From NCBI RefSeq assembly GCF_003367175.1, contig NZ_QRGA01000001.1, forward strand, positions 763,647 to 827,646: a DNA stretch of 64,000 nt, read 5' to 3'. Positions 1 through 7,946 of the stretch are shown here, in pieces. The stretch comes from Trinickia dinghuensis (GTDB taxonomy: Bacteria > Pseudomonadota > Gammaproteobacteria > Burkholderiales > Burkholderiaceae). A model generated the notes under the pieces. It made no database searches, was not told where the DNA came from, and saw only the letters and a program-made list of their open reading frames with translations. A program made the translations under genes and the position numbers. The number at the start of each line of letters is the position of its first letter. The stretch's first letter is position 1.

Positions 1-135
1 ATAGCCGGTGAAGAACAGGTCGTAGAACTCGAAAACGCCGCCGAGCGAGATGAGCATCACCATGGTCCAGACGGTGCGCGACGGCGGCAGCCGGTCGAAC
101 CGCGCTGCGATTGCTAAGGATTGCTGATTTGACAT
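1..135 (-). CDS. MFS transporter, N-terminal 45 residues (cut by window start)
   Basis: This is read on the minus strand from an ATG at 133-135 and runs off the window edge. The 45 visible residues have a short polar N-terminus with RFDRLPPSR, then a first membrane helix (VWTMVMLISLGGVFEFYDLF). The FEFYDLF segment at the end of helix 1 is typical of sugar/aromatic-acid transporters of the major facilitator superfamily. The substrate cannot be told from this fragment. The preceding 245 bases (136-381) hold only its promoter region and the end of the neighbouring cassette. Confidence 0.75.
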   Translation of the reverse strand, partial: MSNQQSLAIAARFDRLPPSRTVWTMVMLISLGGVFEFYDLFFTGY

Positions 136-381
136 CTTCGCCCCTTTCCGTTCTTTTGCATTTTGCTGTCGAAAGTCTTCGAATGCCTTGTGGCGCGTGC
201 GTGTTGACGATACAGCACTCGCACCGGCAACGCTCGACAATGTGGCATGTCGTCAACTACTTAACAAGTGGTGCGAACACGGACGCTGAGGAATTCTTAC
301 GGTGCGGCGTCGCACGCAATGCGTCAAACAGCGCGGCGAGGACCTTGATTTCAGGGGACAGAGGTCGCTCAGCAATCGAGC

Positions 382-1068
382 TTACGTTGACCTAACGAAC
401 AAATTCGTGTGCCTCAAGTCCGACTGCGATTCCACCTCGGTTCCGAGCAGTAGGTAACTGCGGTCGTCTATCGAGCGGCCGTCATCGTCGATGTCGGTGT
501 AGCGATAACCGTCGGTAGCCAGCACCCACGATCCCGCAGAAGCGCCCTGTATCGTCGACACGCTCGGCAGTTGAAACCTTTTCGGGTTTAGCGTCCGCGC
601 AACAATATGTCGCTTTGAGGCATCGGGGACAATGCCGAAGGCTTCGAACGTATTGGCCAAGGTGTCGGTTTCGGTTAGCCAGGTTATCTCTCCCTGAGGA
701 GATCGATGCCCAAGAGAGCAGTCGCCGCAGTTGAAGGCTCGAATCTGCGGCTCATCGCGCGGTAGCAGAATGGCCGTATACGATGCCTTCTCAGCTACAA
801 ATTTTTGCTCCCGAAGGTGCTCTTGTGCGTCGCGAAAAACAGAAAGCATCGTCGCGTCCGACGGCAGCTCCGGTTCCATTCGTTCGAGAACACGATTGAG
901 CCAAGCTGCGTTGAACTGTGGGCCGCGTTTTCCACGCGGGGATGCATCCATGACAACACAAAAGGTATAGGCCTCGCATTGATAGATGCCGCAGGCATCT
1001 CGGTTTTCCGTACAGTCAGAGCCTTGCTCACTGTGCCATTGCCAACCAGCGTTCCGACTCTCGGTCAT
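382..1068 (-). CDS. PP2C-like protein phosphatase domain protein
   Basis: A 228-residue soluble protein with the metal-binding signatures of PP2C (PPM) serine/threonine phosphatases. ENRDA near residue 21 corresponds to motif 1. VVMDASPRG near 38-46 keeps the Asp of the usual DGMGG. NCGDCSLG near 113 matches the GDSR-type motif. LATDGY near 184 matches the SDG motif, and DDRSYLLL near 203 matches the closing DN-x-T hydrophobic strand. The metal ligands therefore look retained, so it may be an active Mn/Mg phosphatase. It is the last gene of a leftward cassette and its ATG overlaps the previous stop (ATGA at 1065-1068), so it is probably translationally coupled. The phosphoprotein target is unknown. 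A PP2C gene next to an AbiEii-type nucleotidyltransferase is unusual. Confidence 0.7.
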   Translation of the reverse strand: MTESRNAGWQWHSEQGSDCTENRDACGIYQCEAYTFCVVMDASPRGKRGPQFNAAWLNRVLERMEPELPSDATMLSVFRDAQEHLREQKFVAEKASYTAILLPRDEPQIRAFNCGDCSLGHRSPQGEITWLTETDTLANTFEAFGIVPDASKRHIVARTLNPKRFQLPSVSTIQGASAGSWVLATDGYRYTDIDDDGRSIDDRSYLLLGTEVESQSDLRHTNLFVRST

Positions 1069-1771
1069 GCTAGCTTATTGAAGGATATGATCAACTCTAC
1101 TCGCTGATGAATCACTTCTTCCCGAGCAGGGTCATCATTGCTGGCCGATGCAACGGCATATTCAAAATCTCGGTGTTGCCGTAGAGAATCCAACTGTGCG
1201 CTGACATAAGCGCGTAGCTCGGCAGGAGCATGCAGCATCTCGTCGGCGATTTCAGGGCGACCATCGATCAAAGTTAGAACGTCTTCTACGTCCCGGCTTC
1301 CAAGCGGGTCATTGTTTCCTCGCGATAGGTACGCAGCTAGCTTCGTCGCTAGAAAGTGCTCTGGCCGGACGACCCTGACCTGTACCCCTTCGCCCACGTC
1401 ATGCAACTCAGCGCTTTCGAGAGCGTCTCGATACCAAGCGTTGCCGAATTTGAGGATCGTCTCGTCGTCCGGCATGAAATCGACGCGTAACCCATTTAGA
1501 ACATTGCGCAAATCGGCGCATCTTCCGTCATGTCTTCACGGAACCCTTTCTCACGCAGGCGACGTAAAAGTTGGTCCCAATGCGCGAGGCTCAGCACATG
1601 GACGATGAGATCGACGTCATCAGTGTGCCTGACCTGCTGTCTCGTATAACGGTCCGTTAGTAACAGGGCCGTTGTGCATCCACCGACGAATGCGACCTCG
1701 CGACAGAGTTCCGGTCCGATTGCAGTGGCGACCGCGCGTATCATCGTTATGTAGTCGTCGAGAGCGGCCAT
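1065..1771 (-). pseudogene. AbiEii-type nucleotidyltransferase, frameshifted
   Basis: The N-terminal reading frame (1496-1771) has the nucleotidyltransferase core: VGGCTTALLL followed by the Asp pair in TDDVDLIV. It ends abruptly after EDAPICAMF. A second frame (1065-1511) continues exactly where it stops, with NVLNGLRVDFMP, then HFLATKLAAYLSRG and SRDVEDVLTLIDGR, the helical region of the family. Restoring one base after the ATT TGC codons near 1506-1508 would join the halves as APIC-R-NVLNGLRVDFMP, matching the APICR-x-x-DG-x-x-VD-x-MP pattern of this family. This is a one-base deletion or a sequencing error. Joined, the protein would be about 235 residues. The start lies one base after the stop of the winged-helix gene, and the end overlaps the phosphatase start by 4 bases. 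AbiEii proteins act as toxins in some abortive-infection and toxin-antitoxin systems. Confidence 0.75.
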
Positions 1772-1772
1772 T

Positions 1773-2420
1773 TTAGAAGTCGAATAACTGTTGTAAGCGT
1801 TTTACTGCGAGCCCACGCTCACGCGGTTGCCCGATCCGAATCGAATCTACGCATGCGAGGAGCATATAGAGCATCGGATCGGATCGGATAGCGATTGGAA
1901 CCGTCTTATACAATGGCTCGACCGCGAGCCCTAGCGTATCGCTGCGTGGATCCGGCCACACTGGGATTTGTTCTCCCGCGCTTTTCAGCTCGCCTTTAAA
2001 GATGGGCGCTGTGAGGCCGGTGGGAATTCCGCGCGCTAATCCAAGTACCTTTGTTGGAAAGACGAATCTCACACCATACGAAAGGAACTCTTCTAAGCCT
2101 CGTCGATTCACAATGGGGGCACCGCCGCGCCGCTGGGGTTTCGCCAGACTGCTCTCGTAGCATCGGCCGAGAGCATTGCTTACTTCGGATTTGCTGAGGC
2201 CGGTTGTAGCCGATAGCGCACGGACGCTGTACGGATCCGATTCTAGATCGGGCTTCTCGGGAGGAGAGATCGCGTCGCGGTCCTCCAGCGCATCAAGCTC
2301 GGCATTGGGTTCGCGACCGGCCTCGTTGCGGGCCCCTGCACCTGTAAGGCCGGCAGGCGTAGCAGCCGCACATTCAAGCGCAACGAGTTTGAGCAGAAGC
2401 AAAATGTCTTGACTTTTCAT
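1773..2420 (-). CDS. Winged-helix (MarR-like) protein of the nucleotidyltransferase cassette
   Basis: A 215-residue protein. The start chosen is the ATG at 2418-2420 (MKSQDILLLLKLVALE), because upstream sequence holds the operator-like palindrome. YSVRALSATTGLSKSEVSNALGRC (about residues 65-88) is a clear helix-turn-helix of the winged-helix type. It is followed by conserved-looking VNRRGLEEFLSYGVRFVFP. Proteins of this type commonly sit directly upstream of AbiEii-like nucleotidyltransferases, where they probably regulate the operon or act as antitoxin; that role is inferred. About 45 residues of Ala/Glu/Pro-rich low-complexity sequence (residues 15-60) sit between the first helix and the HTH and look like an insertion. 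The stop is one base from the next ATG, so the cassette is co-transcribed. Confidence 0.65.
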   Translation of the reverse strand: MKSQDILLLLKLVALECAAATPAGLTGAGARNEAGREPNAELDALEDRDAISPPEKPDLESDPYSVRALSATTGLSKSEVSNALGRCYESSLAKPQRRGGAPIVNRRGLEEFLSYGVRFVFPTKVLGLARGIPTGLTAPIFKGELKSAGEQIPVWPDPRSDTLGLAVEPLYKTVPIAIRSDPMLYMLLACVDSIRIGQPRERGLAVKRLQQLFDF

Positions 2421-2434
2421 CTCTGGGAAAACCC

Positions 2435-2466
2435 ATCTGTCCACTGTCCATGGACTGTGGACAGAT
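2435..2466. promoter_or_regulatory. 32-bp near-perfect palindrome, likely operator of the wHTH cassette
   Basis: The left arm ATCTGTCCACTGTCCA and right arm TGGACTGTGGACAGAT pair at 15 of 16 positions with no spacer. Each arm contains two TGTCCA/TGGACA-like half-sites in tandem, giving four half-sites in all. It ends 14 bases upstream of the chosen wHTH start (2420). The position and symmetry fit autoregulation by the wHTH product, but binding is inferred. The rest of 2467-2766 holds no gene that I can support. Confidence 0.6.
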
Positions 2467-2766
2467 TCTGCGCGGGCGTACTCAACTTGTCAATGCACGG
2501 ATGCTACCTGTCGATTTTCGCCCGCTTTGCTCTCAATGACCTAAATTTCCAGTGCGCAAGGCGAGCGCACCGGATCGCACATCAAAAAATCACGCGCCGA
2601 TGTCGAAATGGCCGGTGGTCGCTCGTCGTTAGGTCGGAGCCTCGCGAAATGTGAAAACCCGAAATGCAAGCGGCGCTGCGAACGCACGCACCGCTCGCCC
2701 TGCCGCTGCCACCGAGGCCCATTCATTAACAACGTACTGACGACTACTGACAATGGAGCGCCTGCA

Positions 2767-3234
2767 ATGACCTCATCCGTCAAACCCATTCCCGAAGGCA
2801 TGCATACCGTTACACCGCACCTCGTTTGCGCGAACGCGGCCGAGGCGATCGCGTTCTACCAGAAGGCACTCGGCGCCGTGGAGCTGTTCCGGATGCCGAC
2901 CCCCAACGGCAAGATCGGACACGCACAGATCAAGATCGGCGACTCGGTGGTGATGATGACCGACGAAGACCCGCAATGCGGCTCTCTCGGCCCGAAAGCG
3001 CTGAAAGGCACGCCGGTCAGCCTCTACCTCTACGTCGAGGACGCCGACAAACTATTCGATCGCGCCGTGTCCGCCGGCGCGACCGTGAAGATGCCGATGG
3101 CCGACATGTTCTGGGGCGACCGCTGGGGTGCGGTCGAAGACCCGTTCGGACACTTCTGGCACATCGCCTCGCACATGCGCGATCCGAGCCCGGAAGAAAT
3201 GCAGCAAGCGATGGTGGAGATGCAAAAGAAGTAA
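2767..3234 (+). CDS. VOC-family (glyoxalase/bleomycin-resistance-like, PhnB-type) protein
   Basis: A 155-residue cytoplasmic protein of the vicinal-oxygen-chelate fold. The paired beta-alpha-beta modules are visible: HLVCANAAEAIAFYQKALGA at the first module, KIGDSVVMMTDE closing it, then SLYLYVEDADKLFDRAVSAGA and WGDRWGAVEDPFGHFWHIAS in the second. The YQKALGA and DPFGHFW signatures are typical of PhnB/YdcJ-like VOC proteins, whose substrates are mostly unknown. The ATG at 2767 is chosen because GGAG at 2755-2758 lies 8 bases ahead; a longer in-frame ORF upstream has no such site and no domain content. Monocistronic as far as visible. Confidence 0.85.
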   Translation: MTSSVKPIPEGMHTVTPHLVCANAAEAIAFYQKALGAVELFRMPTPNGKIGHAQIKIGDSVVMMTDEDPQCGSLGPKALKGTPVSLYLYVEDADKLFDRAVSAGATVKMPMADMFWGDRWGAVEDPFGHFWHIASHMRDPSPEEMQQAMVEMQKK

Positions 3235-3371
3235 GCCGCTGATCGCTCGGGCGGCTCGGTACGCCGCCCGATCTCGATCCCATTCCAATTCCTATTGAAC
3301 GGTCTCGGTTCACGTGGCCAGCGACATTTCGGAACTCAACGCGTCGAACAAGAATAGGGAGGATTGAAACC

Positions 3372-3659
3372 ATGGCCGCTTACGCGATTTTCGATATCGA
3401 TGTGCACGATGCACAGCTATACGGCGAGTATCGGCAGCTCGCCGCGCCTTCCGTGGAGCAATACGGCGGGCGCTATATCGTCCGCGGCGGCCCGGCGAGC
3501 AATCTCGAGGGCAAGTGGGATCCGATGCGCGTGGTCGTTCTGCAATTCGACACGATCGAGCAAGCACGCACCTGGTACGACTCGCCCGAATATCGCGCGG
3601 CAAGAGCGATTCGCGAACGCGCCGCGACTGGCAGGGCGATCATCGTTGAAGGCGTGTAG
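3372..3659 (+). CDS. DUF1330 family protein
   Basis: A 95-residue protein that starts MAAYAIFDIDVHDAQLYGEY and includes GGRYIVRGG, VVVLQFDTIEQARTWYDSPEY and a C-terminal IIVEGV. This is the full pattern of DUF1330, a dimeric alpha+beta-barrel (ferredoxin-like) family related to antibiotic-biosynthesis monooxygenases, with no established reaction. GGAGG at 3359-3363 precedes the ATG with a normal spacing. It lies 137 bases after the VOC gene on the same strand and could share a transcript, though this is not shown. Confidence 0.88.
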   Translation: MAAYAIFDIDVHDAQLYGEYRQLAAPSVEQYGGRYIVRGGPASNLEGKWDPMRVVVLQFDTIEQARTWYDSPEYRAARAIRERAATGRAIIVEGV

Positions 3660-4422
3660 GCGCGTTTTCTGCCTTCATGCAGGTCTGCTCGATGAAGATG
3701 ATCATGATCGGGCTTGCGAGCGCATGGGCTTCGCCAACCCATTGATCGGCTAACGAGAGCGTGTCGACGCGGTACGTGGCTTAGGCCCTCAGGCCGGGTT
3801 CGATGGGCATGGGGCCTCCTTCGAAAAGTCTCTGAGCGGGTATGGGCGCAATGTAGTGGCAGACGTGCGCGCGGAAAACTGGCAGGAATGTCAGACGGGG
3901 AGGGGGAGGGTTATTTGTTCTGATATTGAGGGGGGATCTCAGCATAAGAAAGAATCGCTTGGAATCGACCCGCAACATTGCGCAAACGTTTGCGGACAAA
4001 TCTTAATTATTGTTGATGGGCTTTTACAACAGGTATTGACAAAGCGAATTTATATAAAATAGAAAGCAATTAGAAAGTATTAGTGTAAGATTTGGTAAGA
4101 ATCGTCCTTTCACTTGTCTGCATGGCCGCTGCCTGGGATCCCACATCCCGCTTGGGTGCACCGCGGTTGCACCGATACGCAGCACTTCCTTTCATCGAAT
4201 CGAGCAATTACGCGACTGTACTAACCGGTCTGCCCTTCGCTTCGCGATCGATTGATTTTTAATATGGAAGTCTCCCGGTTTCTTTTGATACGATTCGCAC
4301 GCTGTTCCGGGGGCCGTCTGCCATTGCGCAGTTCGATGGCGGAGCAATTTAAATAACAACTGAGAATACCGAGCGCGAGATCGCCAGCCATGGCGGCAAA
4401 AGTGCGTCGGCGAGATAGACCC
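3660..4422. other. 763-bp non-coding interval, partly AT-rich
   Basis: No convincing gene on either strand. The stretch 4000-4110 is markedly AT-rich for this genome and contains TTGACA at 4036-4041 followed by TATATAAAATAG, a possible sigma-70 promoter reading toward the TpsA remnant. One copy of a 17-bp repeated sequence lies at 3908-3924. Confidence 0.5.
3908..3924 (+). repeat. 17-bp direct repeat, copy 1
   Basis: GGGTTATTTGTTCTGAT occurs here and again at 7278-7294 in the same orientation. Both copies are preceded by G-rich sequence. The two bracket the broken TpsA gene, the two lipoproteins and the SymE-like gene. Confidence 0.6.
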
Positions 4423-5201
4423 ATGCAATTACGGATACACCGTGCGGGGTTCACGGTTAAGACCGTCTTTTCGGAGCGCGCGCGTTCATCGCGTGCGCAT
4501 CGACATACAAGCTACGCGGCGCTGTTAGCCTTCTTGGCGGCCGGCGCTGCGCATGCAGGCGCCGCGCCCGGTATCGTGCCGGACGGGGGCACGCATACCA
4601 GCGTGACGACTTCGAGCAACGGACGCCAAACCGTTTCGATCGCGCCTTCCACCTATGGCGTTTCGAGCAACACCTACTCGAGCTTCAACGTCACGCCAGC
4701 CGGTGCGACCCTCGATAACGCTCGCACGATCGTCAATCAAGTCACGAGCACGAACCCAAGCCTGATCGAAGGCGACATCACCGTACTCGGCTCGCGTGCA
4801 AACGTCGTACTGGCTAATCCGAACGGCATTACCGTCAACGGCGGATCGTTCATCAATACGGGGCACGTTGCACTCACGACGGGGCAGGTGAGCTATGTCG
4901 ATTTGCAGCTGGCGCCCGGCCAGTTCCAGCGCAACGTCGTGCTCAATACGCAAGGCGGGACGATGACGATCGGGCCGGCGGCCTAGCCGGCACGCTGATC
5001 GGGCTCGAACTGATAGCGAAGCAGATTCAGTTGAACGGCCCCGTCACGAACGCGTTCTCGTCGGGCTCGGCTTATGTCCGCGCCATTGGCGGCACGTCGC
5101 AGGTGACGCTGAACACAGGGGTTTCGCCGGACGACAACAACGATTGGCTTACGCTGGCCAACACGCAGATCGCCAATCCGCGGGCGCGTGCACAAGCATG
5201 A
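4423..5201 (+). pseudogene. TpsA/filamentous-haemagglutinin family remnant (TPS domain), frameshifted and truncated
   Basis: The first frame has an extended signal region ending ALLAFLAAGAAHAG, then the two-partner-secretion domain: NTYSSFNVTPAGATLDN, VLGSRANVVLANPNGITVNGG and GHVALTTGQV, hallmarks of the domain recognised by TpsB pores. It hits a stop at 4984 after MTIGPA. The +1 frame continues the same domain with GLAGTLIGLELIAKQIQLNG, VTNAFSSGSAYV and VSPDDNN. A single lost base near 4975-4983 therefore broke the gene. This second frame itself ends at 5199-5201, only about 260 codons from the start, whereas intact TpsA proteins run to well over a thousand residues. No TpsB partner is present. 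The start could also be the ATG at 4390, since neither has a clear ribosome-binding site. Confidence 0.8.
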
Positions 5202-5297
5202 CCGTCGAATCTCTGGAGGAGGCAAGAGGAAGCTCTTGTCGTTTGTCGAGCAGAAAAGGATGCCTGTTGTCATTTCATGAAAAATGAGGAATACCGA

Positions 5298-5819
5298 ATG
5301 AAGACCAAAACTCTTGGTTCCGCGGCCCTGGCGGGTCTGTTGCTCGTGCTGGCCGGGTGTGCCGCGACGAAGCCGGACGTCGACGCTTCACATGCAAACG
5401 ATTCGACGCTTCGGACGACATTGAAGCAAGGAGTAGCAGAGCCGACAATCGATGCGAACGGGAAGGAAGTGAGCGCCGCCGTGAAGGCGAGATTGATCGA
5501 GGCGTTCGACAAGCAGGCCGCGAAGGATGGAATTGCGGTCTCGCCGACGGGTGTTCCGGTCAGTATCACGATCGAGGAATACAGCAAGCGCTCGACTGCC
5601 GCGCGCATCATGCTAGGGGTCATGGCTGGCCGTGACCATATCAAGGCGCAGGTGAAGTTGCTGGATGCGAGCTACCAGGTCGAGGACTCGGCGCATTCCA
5701 CTGTGAACGGGATCGGTGTGGTCGCCGAAGATGTGGGTATCGAGGCAGCCAACGGTGTTGCGGAACTGGCCGGTGTGCCGATTCCGACCGAGCAAACAAC
5801 TGCATCGTCTCGCCAGTGA
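5298..5819 (+). CDS. Predicted lipoprotein, about 19-kDa, function unknown
   Basis: A 173-residue protein with a classic lipoprotein signal: MKTK, a hydrophobic stretch, then LAGC with the acylated Cys at position 21, followed by AATK (no Asp at +2, so outer-membrane sorting is likely). The mature part is alpha/beta with SAAVKARLIEAFDKQAAKDG, VSITIEEYSKRSTAARIMLGVMAGRDHIKAQVKLLD and a Gly/Val-rich tail. The pattern of an amphipathic strand plus a short hydrophobic AARIMLGVMAG segment resembles DUF4410-type lipoproteins, but I do not claim membership. GAGGA at 5286-5290 sets the ATG at 5298 rather than the ATG at 5277. Next to a second lipoprotein on the same strand. Confidence 0.75.
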   Translation: MKTKTLGSAALAGLLLVLAGCAATKPDVDASHANDSTLRTTLKQGVAEPTIDANGKEVSAAVKARLIEAFDKQAAKDGIAVSPTGVPVSITIEEYSKRSTAARIMLGVMAGRDHIKAQVKLLDASYQVEDSAHSTVNGIGVVAEDVGIEAANGVAELAGVPIPTEQTTASSRQ

Positions 5820-5886
5820 GGCCTGCGAGATTGACGGGCGGTTCACCCACGTTACCAGTTAGCTGTGCTTTGATATAGAGATCAAT

Positions 5887-6480
5887 ATGAAGAAAATTCT
5901 AATGGCTTGCCTCTGCGTAGTATTTGCGGGAGTGATGAGTGGTTGTGCGGGGACAAATTTCGTTCGCCCGAACGAGGCAGCGTTACAGAATGGAAAGACC
6001 ACGATAGATGATGTGAGGGCGCAATACGGTAAGCCGTTTCGCGAAAGCAGCGTGACAAAAAATGACGAGAACATCACGTTGCTGAGTTACGCCTATGCGA
6101 CTACCGGTGGCACGCCATTGGAAACCGGCGTGGTCCCTTCCCGTTCTTTGGCTCTGGCATTCTGGAAAGGCGTCTTGGTCTCCAACGTATTTATTTCTTC
6201 CTTCAAGGATGATGCTAGCGATTTTGATGCCTCGAAGCGGGATGCGATCGTCAAGGGCAAGACGACCCGTGGCGAAGTGATTGGGTTACTGGGGCGGCCA
6301 GCGGGTTATGCGATCTATCCGGCAATCAAGGACAGGAATGGGCAGGCGTTGATTTATTCGTACCATACGACTCGTGGGTCCGCATTCGATCTGAAGTTCT
6401 CCAACCGTGATCTGACCATCACGATCGGCTCGGACGGAGTTGTCAGCGATGTAAATTTTGAGTCTTCAGGTATGCAGTAG
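5887..6480 (+). CDS. Predicted lipoprotein with SmpA/OmlA-like (BamE-type) repeats
   Basis: A 197-residue protein. The signal is MKKILMACLCVVFAGVMSGC with lipidated Cys20. The mature part holds two copies of the segment that marks BamE/OmlA-like proteins: LQNGKTTIDDVRAQYGKPF (about residues 34-52) and IVKGKTTRGEVIGLLGRPAG (about 120-139). Each is followed by strands such as LSYAYATTGG and LIYSYHTTRG. Such domains usually pack against outer-membrane proteins or peptidoglycan, but the partner here is unknown. It lies 67 bases after the other lipoprotein, in a stretch of visibly lower GC than the surrounding DNA, and is followed by a stem-loop at 6513-6532. Confidence 0.75.
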   Translation: MKKILMACLCVVFAGVMSGCAGTNFVRPNEAALQNGKTTIDDVRAQYGKPFRESSVTKNDENITLLSYAYATTGGTPLETGVVPSRSLALAFWKGVLVSNVFISSFKDDASDFDASKRDAIVKGKTTRGEVIGLLGRPAGYAIYPAIKDRNGQALIYSYHTTRGSAFDLKFSNRDLTITIGSDGVVSDVNFESSGMQ

Positions 6481-6512
6481 CAGTTCAAGCAGCAAGTTTT
6501 CGGCAATGTTTC

Positions 6513-6532
6513 GGCCCGGCTTCGGCCGGGCC
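6513..6532 (+). terminator. Stem-loop after the lipoprotein genes
   Basis: GGCCCGGC, loop TTCG, GCCGGGCC: a perfect 8-bp GC stem with a stable UUCG-type loop, 32 bases after the stop codon. There is no long T-run, so termination efficiency is uncertain. Confidence 0.6.
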
Positions 6533-6611
6533 TATCTGGGGCCGCTAGTGTTCTCGTTGCCCCTGTCATTCGGGCGATACGCAGACCGTTAGCACGGCAG
6601 ATACCTTGCAC

Positions 6612-6839
6612 TTAAGCTGGCGTGATCACAAGCCGCTCGTGCTGGACTTCGATCTTGAGGTGCTGTCGTGGGTGGAAGCCGGCTTGCTCCAGCCAACGAC
6701 CTGAGAGCTTGAACCAAGGCACGAGGAGCGGGGCGGCGCGTCGCTTGGGCGAGTAGGGTTGCCAGCGTGGCGATTGCTGAATCGTGACGCTACGCGAAGG
6801 GTGAGCGTCGTCGAATGCTTTAAGATTGGCGTCAGCCAT
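6612..6839 (-). CDS. symE: SymE-family type I toxin-like protein
   Basis: A 75-residue protein whose C-terminal half, PWFKLSGRWLEQAGFHPRQH followed by LKIEVQHERLVITPA, is the SymE signature (an AbrB/SpoVT-like beta-barrel fold). E. coli SymE is an SOS-induced protein that acts on RNA and nucleoid structure and is silenced by the antisense RNA SymR. The ATG (6837-6839) has a good AGGAG about 6 bases upstream on the minus strand. I do not see a convincing LexA box, and an antisense RNA cannot be confirmed by eye. The N-terminal half is basic and poorly conserved. Many betaproteobacterial SymE-like genes are orphan copies, so toxicity here is an inference. Confidence 0.8.
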   Translation of the reverse strand: MADANLKAFDDAHPSRSVTIQQSPRWQPYSPKRRAAPLLVPWFKLSGRWLEQAGFHPRQHLKIEVQHERLVITPA

Positions 6840-7384
6840 GATCGACTCCTGTTCGAGTTGATGGTGGTCAGCGGGTCGTCTGGGTTGCAGCCCATGCGGC
6901 CCGCGCTGCGTTTACGACGATGGAAGGGGTAGCCGTTCTTCTGTTAGTGGTGATATTAAGTCTTTGATTGTATGGAAATTCAGTAGTGCTAACCATCGAC
7001 CGTGTGGCATAGGACGTTCTGTAATGTGCAGCGGCGCTCGGCACCGAAGATGTACGAAGGGCCGAGGGTAAGTCGCGCGCCACCGCTGGGTAGCCGGGTG
7101 TATTGCATGGCATTCACGTATCAAGACGTTGTCATCAGGATCATCAGCTTGCGCAAGGCCACTCACGCAACCACCTGACTCTGTCTCGTCCGAGACAACG
7201 CCCCACTTCACTGTCGCAACGCAAGCTGCTCAACCTATCTGGTCGCAAGGGGCCCGAAGCCCTGCTCGAGCGCTGAGGGGTTATTTGTTCTGATTTTCCG
7301 AGGGAAGTGTCGCCGTGCGATTGAGACGGGCCGAGCATATCGGGCTTTGGTCGTGTCGACTGTTCGGACTTGGAGGTTTGGAAG
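6840..7384. other. 545-bp interval without a supported gene
   Basis: No ORF with family resemblance or codon bias. The second copy of the 17-bp repeat lies at 7278-7294. The last part carries the ribosome-binding site for the DUF29 gene. Confidence 0.5.
7278..7294 (+). repeat. 17-bp direct repeat, copy 2
   Basis: Identical to 3908-3924 (GGGTTATTTGTTCTGAT), same strand. The flanking bases differ after the repeat (tttcc here, attga there), so the match ends sharply. Confidence 0.6.
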
Positions 7385-7822
7385 ATGGGAAATGATTACG
7401 AAAGTGACGTGGTGGCATGGGCGAACGAACAGGCGGCGCTACTGCGTTCGGGCAAGCTTTCTGACATCGACATCGAGCACATCGCAGAAGAGATTGAAGA
7501 CGTGGGCAAGAGCGAACAGCGAGAACTGGTAAGGCGTGTGGCGATGCTGCTAGCCGATTTACTCAAGTGGCAATACCAGCCCGACTTGAGGACACCCAGT
7601 TCGCGGGTGCTACTCAGGGTTCAGCGCGAGCGTTTGAACGTGCGGTTGCATAAAACGCCCAGCCTGAAACTGATGTTAGTTGATCCCGAGTGGATAGTGG
7701 ATATGTGGGCCGATGCGCTCAGGGATGCCAGCAAAGCGACGAATATCGGTTACGCGTTCTTCCCCGAAACGTGTCCGTGGCCGATGGAAGATGTCCTGTC
7801 GCAGGAGTTTCACCCGGACTGA
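7385..7822 (+). CDS. DUF29 family protein
   Basis: A 145-residue, largely helical protein. DYESDVVAWANEQAALLRSG, DIEHIAEEIEDVGKSEQREL, LLADLLKWQYQP and ERLNVRLHKTPSLK reproduce the DUF29 pattern, common in proteobacteria and cyanobacteria and of unknown function. DUF29 genes are often associated with mobile or toxin-antitoxin-rich DNA; here it borders the SymE region. The ATG at 7385 is preceded by GGAGG at 7372-7376 (8-base spacing), which decides against the slightly longer ORF. Confidence 0.88.
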   Translation: MGNDYESDVVAWANEQAALLRSGKLSDIDIEHIAEEIEDVGKSEQRELVRRVAMLLADLLKWQYQPDLRTPSSRVLLRVQRERLNVRLHKTPSLKLMLVDPEWIVDMWADALRDASKATNIGYAFFPETCPWPMEDVLSQEFHPD

Positions 7823-7946
7823 CGTCGACAAAGTCGAGCCACGGACATCCGCTAGCCAGCTTTCGAGCTGGCCTTTTTCTGGCCTTCCAACGAAAGCACC
7901 GACCGTCCTCAATCGCGATTCCGTGCGAGACAATCCCGCCCCTCCC

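Noticed and set aside
111..395. 94-codon plus-strand frame at the window start
   Set aside because: It overlaps the antisense of the MFS gene start and the end of the PP2C gene, has no family resemblance and no ribosome-binding site.
2409..2654. 81-codon plus-strand frame upstream of the VOC gene
   Set aside because: It reads across the palindrome and wHTH promoter region. No ribosome-binding site or family match.
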